NCBI GenBank assembly: GCA_013204985.1
Contig: JABMLG010000011.1
Location: 62,001 to 126,000, forward strand
From: Microbacteriaceae bacterium VKM Ac-2855
GTDB taxonomy: Bacteria; Actinomycetota; Actinomycetes; Actinomycetales; Microbacteriaceae
Direction of reading: 5' to 3'
Length of the DNA stretch: 64,000 bases
Of this stretch, positions 60,509 through 64,000 are shown piece by piece. The position numbers and the translations under genes were made by a program. Within the stretch, counting starts at the first letter, position 1, and each line of letters starts with the position of its first letter. The notes beneath the pieces were generated by a model that did not search any database, was not told the DNA's origin, and worked only from the letters and a program-made list of their open reading frames with translations.

Positions 60509-61813
60509 TCAAGACAGGTTCGGAGGCGGAGTGGCGTTGTGACGATCGTTTGAGACGACGGACAGCGCACCGGTCCCGGCGAAGGTGGACAGGAGGTCGA
60601 GTTCGCCATTGATCACGGTGGCGAGTCGACGGATGCCGAGGGTGATGCTCTCCGGCGTGGGGTAGCAGAACGACAACCGAATGTTCTGTCGGCCATCCCC
60701 GTTGCCGAAGAAGGCGGTGCCGGGCGTATAAGCGACCAATTCCTTGACGGCGCGGGGGAGCATCGCTTTCGAATCGAGCTCCTCCGGGAGAGTGAGCCAC
60801 ACGTAGAAGCCGCCATTGGGGTTCGTCCAGCTGAGGCTGGGCAGGTACTTCTGAAGCCCGGCGATCATCGCTTCTTTGCGCTCGCGATAGACCCCACGGA
60901 AGGTATCGATCTGTCCCTTCCAGTCCGCCGTCGACAGGTATTGCGAGATCACCAATTGGCTGAACGAAGACGGGCAGAGTACGGCGGCTTCGTTCGCGAG
61001 GATCAACCGCTCTCGGATGGCGTGGGGTGCGAGAGCCCAACCCACACGGAATCCGGGTGCCAGGGTCTTCGAGAATGTGCCGAGGTAGATGACTCCGTCC
61101 TCTTCGAGAGAACGCATGGCCTTCGGCGGCACCTCCTCGAAGTAAAGCAGGCCGTAGGGATTGTCTTCGAGGACGAGGATGCCCTCGGACTTGCAGATCT
61201 CGAGGATCTCGACTCGGCGTTCCCAGCTGAGGGTGACGCCGGCTGGGTTGTGAAAGGTCGGGATCGTGTAGAGGAATTTGATCCTCTTACCCGCCGCCTT
61301 CACACGGGTGATGTGCTCGCGCAGGGCCGCCGGAATGAGCCCGTGGTCGTCCATCGGAACGTGCTGGATATCGGCCTGATACGACTTGAAGATGACCATG
61401 GCCGTGACGTAGCTGGGCCCCTCCGACAGGACCACGTCGCCAGGATCGAGGAACAGCTTCGAGACGAGTTCTAGCGCATGCTGAGATCCGGTCGTCACGA
61501 CGATGTCGTCGGCGCTGGCGGAAATGCCTTCGAGTGCCATTACGTCGAGGATCTGCTCGCGGAGTGCGGGCACCCCCTGGCCGGATCCGTACTGCAACGC
61601 CACGGGGCCCTGGTCACGCATGACGCGCTGCATCGCTCCGGTGACGAGGTCTTGCGGCAATGCTGACACGAAGGGCATTCCGCCGGCGAGTGATACCACT
61701 TCGGGCCGAGAGGCAACGGCGAACAACGCTCGGACCTCGCTGGCGGCCAGGCCGGCCGTGCGCTCCGCGTAGGAGTTGTACCAAGGGTCCAGGTTCGTTC
61801 CGTGATTCGTCAC
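60509..61813 (-). CDS. PLP-dependent class I/II aminotransferase
   Basis: The 434-residue protein has the fold type I aminotransferase marks: SLAGGMPFVSALP, LEDNPYGLLYFEE and GTFSKTLAPGFRVGW with the PLP Lys (about residue 249), and IRLSFCYPTPE with the carboxylate Arg. It resembles MocR-free 2-aminoadipate/valine-type transaminases. GTG 61811-61813 gives MTNHGTNLDPW; a longer frame upstream would read into parS-containing DNA and is not believed. It lies upstream of the Ddl-like gene (41 bases) on the same strand, so it could supply D-amino acids or precursors, which is speculation. Confidence 0.9.
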   Translation of the reverse strand: MTNHGTNLDPWYNSYAERTAGLAASEVRALFAVASRPEVVSLAGGMPFVSALPQDLVTGAMQRVMRDQGPVALQYGSGQGVPALREQILDVMALEGISASADDIVVTTGSQHALELVSKLFLDPGDVVLSEGPSYVTAMVIFKSYQADIQHVPMDDHGLIPAALREHITRVKAAGKRIKFLYTIPTFHNPAGVTLSWERRVEILEICKSEGILVLEDNPYGLLYFEEVPPKAMRSLEEDGVIYLGTFSKTLAPGFRVGWALAPHAIRERLILANEAAVLCPSSFSQLVISQYLSTADWKGQIDTFRGVYRERKEAMIAGLQKYLPSLSWTNPNGGFYVWLTLPEELDSKAMLPRAVKELVAYTPGTAFFGNGDGRQNIRLSFCYPTPESITLGIRRLATVINGELDLLSTFAGTGALSVVSNDRHNATPPPNLS

Positions 61814-61947
61814 GTTGGCGTCGATTCGTTGAGTGAGTGGAAGGCCGTCGCAGGCTCGCGATCGGTGTATATACCCTACCCGTGGCTTCCTTTGCGAATC
61901 AGGGGATCGACGGCTCCACCTGTCGACGAGTGGCATGGGTCCTTGAT

Positions 61948-61961
61948 GTTTCACGTGAAAC
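61948..61961. other. parS site 3
   Basis: GTTTCACGTGAAAC, perfect match, within TGTTTCACGTGAAACA. It is 37 bases from parS site 4 (start to start), so two ParB clamps could load side by side. Confidence 0.95.
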
Positions 61962-61984
61962 ATTCATGGCTTCGCGCCGCCGAT

Positions 61985-61998
61985 GTTTCACGTGAAAC
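61985..61998. other. parS site 4
   Basis: GTTTCACGTGAAAC, perfect match, 23 bases after the end of parS site 3. Both lie in the gap upstream of the aminotransferase gene. Confidence 0.95.
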
Positions 61999-62478
61999 AT
62001 TAACGACTTGCTTCAAGGCGAAATGCATCACGTCACTTTCGTTCCTTGTCGCGCAGAGCGCCTTGCTGAGACGACGCACCTACTTGCCGTGGCGCGAAGA
62101 TGGTGGTCGAGCGACGTCCGGTAGGCCGTTCATGTCGCCGACCGATGAGTCGAGCCCACGAAGACGGCGGCCTCGTGTCGGAGGCGCAGCCACCTCGCGG
62201 CCCGCCACCACGCTCCCCGGCTCGCCACCGCGTACCCCGGCTCGTGGTCATGGTTATACCGCCGTCGAGTTGGCTCCGGACGTCGTGGTGACGGCGCGCT
62301 GGATGCGCGCGTGAGGGTCGGCGTCCGCGCGACGGGGCGAGTAACCGTCGCCGTACGGACGGAGAGCCTTTGGTTTCCCCCAACTCATCGGGGACACGGA
62401 GCTGGCGAGCAGCTACGGGGGAGTAGCGTCGCGTGCATTCGGAGTTGCACGGATGCATCCGATCGACGGGAGTAGAGC

Positions 62479-62874
62479 ATGATCATCGTCACGAGTAATG
62501 ACGTACCGGGTTACCGTATCGATGCTGTCTTCGGTGAAGTGATGGGCCTGACCGTGCGTTCTCGAAACATCGGCGCGCAATTTACGGCGGGGTTTCGCTC
62601 GTTGGCGGGCGGCGAGTTGCCGGAGATGACGAAGGCACTGTACGACAGCCGGATGGAGGTCATGCAGCGAATGGTCGCCGAGGCGCAGTCGAAGAACGCG
62701 AACGCCATCGTGGCAATGCGTTTCGACACCTCCGAAATGGGCCAGAACTGGACTGAGGTTTGTGCCTACGGAACGGCGGTCTTTGTGGTTCCGATCCCCG
62801 AGGGTCAGCCCGGCGCGACCGGCCAATCGGCTTACTTCGCGGCGCAGCCTGGGGACGCGACGCCCTCGGTGTAG
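62479..62874 (+). CDS. YbjQ-like (UPF0145) protein
   Basis: The 131-residue protein fits the YbjQ-type family: VTSNDVPGYRIDAVFGEVMGLTVRSRNIG and EAQSKNANAIVAMRFDTSEM, ending in ICAYGTAV-like VCAYGTAVFV. The family forms a pentamer-like ring and has no clear role; it is sometimes called heavy-metal-binding. ATG 62479 follows GGGAGTAGAGC. The C-terminal 25 residues (EGQPGATGQSAYF onward) are a disordered extra. It stands alone among parS sites. Confidence 0.86.
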   Translation: MIIVTSNDVPGYRIDAVFGEVMGLTVRSRNIGAQFTAGFRSLAGGELPEMTKALYDSRMEVMQRMVAEAQSKNANAIVAMRFDTSEMGQNWTEVCAYGTAVFVVPIPEGQPGATGQSAYFAAQPGDATPSV

Positions 62875-63363
62875 CTCCTCGCGACGTTGGTAACCGGTCA
62901 CGTGGGAGAGGATCGTCCGTGACGATGTGGGTCACCATGCTCACGTTATAGCCGGATGTCTTCGGTTCTCGCGCTCGTGCCCCGTTCACGCCCACGGGCC
63001 GGTGTGTCTTGCCTGCCTGATCATCGAGCACGGCTGGTCGATCCGTCCTACCGCGCAGCGGTTCCACTATCCGCCCGCGATAGCGTCGAAGCGGGTTGGC
63101 TGGTATCGGGCGCCTGCTTCGGATTCCGCTGCTGGCCCACGTCGACCGATCGACCGGGCTCTCAGTGCGGTAGCCGGCCCAGGTTCGGAGCGAGAGAGGC
63201 TCTCCCGGATATCACTACCTTCACCACGCGGTCGATGATCGCGCCCGGCCCGCTTACTCCGACATCGTCGACGACGAGCGTAAGTCCTCCGCAGCCGAAT
63301 CGGCGGCTCCACCCCGACCGCTTCCACAATCTCACGGGGAATGCGTCGAGGCGCGGCGCAAGA
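62875..63363. other. Gap with no gene recognised
   Basis: Between the YbjQ-like gene and the parS-bearing terminator no frame shows a coherent protein; those present are Arg/Pro/Ser-rich. No repeat or palindrome stood out. Confidence 0.5.
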
Positions 63364-63401
63364 AAAGGCCCCGTTGTTTCACGTGAAACATCGGGGCCTT
63401 T
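63364..63401. terminator. trxA terminator with parS site 5 at its centre
   Basis: AAAGGCCCCG (63364-63373) pairs with CGGGGCCTTT (63392-63401), and the loop region is GTTTCACGTGAAAC (63376-63389), a perfect parS. The palindrome is complete except for one mismatched pair. It lies 17 bases after the trxA stop on the minus strand. Confidence 0.88.
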
Positions 63402-63417
63402 CCATCGGTGTTGACGC

Positions 63418-63744
63418 CTAGGCGAGGAACGCCGCGAGGTCGGCCTCGAGAGCCGGCTTCGGCTTCGCGCCGATGACGGTCTTGACGACCTCGCCCTTCT
63501 GGTAGACCTTCATCGCGGGGATCGAAGTGATCTGATACTTCGCCGCGGTCTGCGGGTTCTCGTCGACGTTCAGTTTGACGATCTCGATCTTCTCACCGTG
63601 CTCGGCCGAGATCTGGTCGAGGATGGGGGCGACCATGCGACACGGACCGCACCACTCAGCCCAGAAGTCGACCAGGACGGTCTTCTCCGAGTCGAGGACG
63701 TCGGCCTGGAAGCTGGCGTCGGTGACGCTCTTAGCGTTGGACAT
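63418..63744 (-). CDS. trxA: Thioredoxin
   Basis: The 108-residue protein is a classical thioredoxin: VLVDFWAEWCGPCRMVAPIL with the redox Cys32 and Cys35, and ITSIPAMKVYQKGEVVKTVIG with the cis-Pro. ATG 63742-63744 gives MSNAKSVTDA. It is encoded 11 bases downstream of trxB, its reductase, and is terminated by a hairpin containing parS. Confidence 0.97.
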   Translation of the reverse strand: MSNAKSVTDASFQADVLDSEKTVLVDFWAEWCGPCRMVAPILDQISAEHGEKIEIVKLNVDENPQTAAKYQITSIPAMKVYQKGEVVKTVIGAKPKPALEADLAAFLA

Positions 63745-63755
63745 TCCGATTCTCC

Positions 63756-64000
<245 letters not shown>

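Larger units (their letters stand above)
61814..62478. other. Gap with two parS sites and a possible aminotransferase promoter
   Basis: This 665-base gap holds no convincing gene. TATATA (61868-61873) about 55 bases upstream of the aminotransferase start could be a -10 on the minus strand, but I see no -35. Two parS sites lie at 61948 and 61985. From about 62200 to 62260 are two diverged 20-base units beginning CGCCACC. Confidence 0.6.

Noticed and set aside
61802-62314. 170-residue plus-strand frame over two parS sites
   Set aside because: Translated parS palindromes (FHVKH, VSRET) give a misleading open frame; no protein character.

Overview
The window is a stretch of a high-GC actinobacterial chromosome that includes the replication origin. 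Gene content and order (dnaA, dnaN, gnd, recF, dciA, gyrB, gyrA, DUF3566, tRNA-Ile, tRNA-Ala on one side; rpmH, rnpA, yidD, yidC, khpB, rsmG, parA, parB on the other), together with Lsr2, NucS, CrgA, a class E sortase and the FhaA/FhaB/PstP/RodA/PbpA/PknA/PknB cluster, point to the family Microbacteriaceae. The genus Microbacterium is the best guess, from the style of the small proteins, but this is an inference without any database search.

Layout: 1-6.8 kb holds accessory metabolism and repeats (aquaporin tail, F420-type oxidoreductase, serine hydrolase, M13 peptidase, quinone oxidoreductase with HxlR regulator). 7-22.4 kb holds membrane transport and regulation (LtrA-like protein, ABC exporter, MATE and MFS transporters with LacI regulator, NucS mismatch endonuclease, Lsr2, SseB-like, HAD phosphatase, LysM lipoprotein, MarR, YitT/AsnC pair). 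22.4-34.7 kb is the cell-wall and division signalling cluster: tRNA-Leu, fhaA-fhaB-pstP-rodA-pbpA-pknA-pknB on the plus strand, pabA, a 54-residue membrane protein and srtE on the minus strand, then crgA and a PrmC-like methyltransferase. 34.7-42 kb has a DnaA-box cluster, a repeat-rich gap, an HNH/DUF222 protein, rhomboid protease, cyclophilin, Nudix, thioredoxin-like and paired small membrane proteins. 42-54 kb is the left replichore start (tRNAs, gyrase, recF, dnaN, dnaA). 54-64 kb is the right side (rpmH to parB, then ddl-like ligase, aminotransferase, YbjQ-like, thioredoxin and thioredoxin reductase).

The origin lies in the dnaN-dnaA gap (about 51900-52387), which holds consensus DnaA boxes; the dnaA-rpmH gap carries weaker ones. 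Five perfect 14-bp parS sites lie between 57.5 and 63.4 kb; two of them sit at the centre of intrinsic-terminator palindromes. Genes on each side run mostly away from the origin, as expected for leading-strand housekeeping genes.

The core is well-known biology. The less explained parts are: a 170-bp near-perfect tandem duplication (1891-2260), a set of three diverged ~144-bp repeats (35841-36226), a DnaA-box cluster 17 kb from the origin (34725-34933), an internally duplicated protein of unknown function (19487-20071), a pair of paralogous small membrane proteins, a divergent ligase next to parB, phased repeats upstream of lsr2, and several candidate operators. I did not see a CRISPR array, transposase, prophage or clear new defence system.
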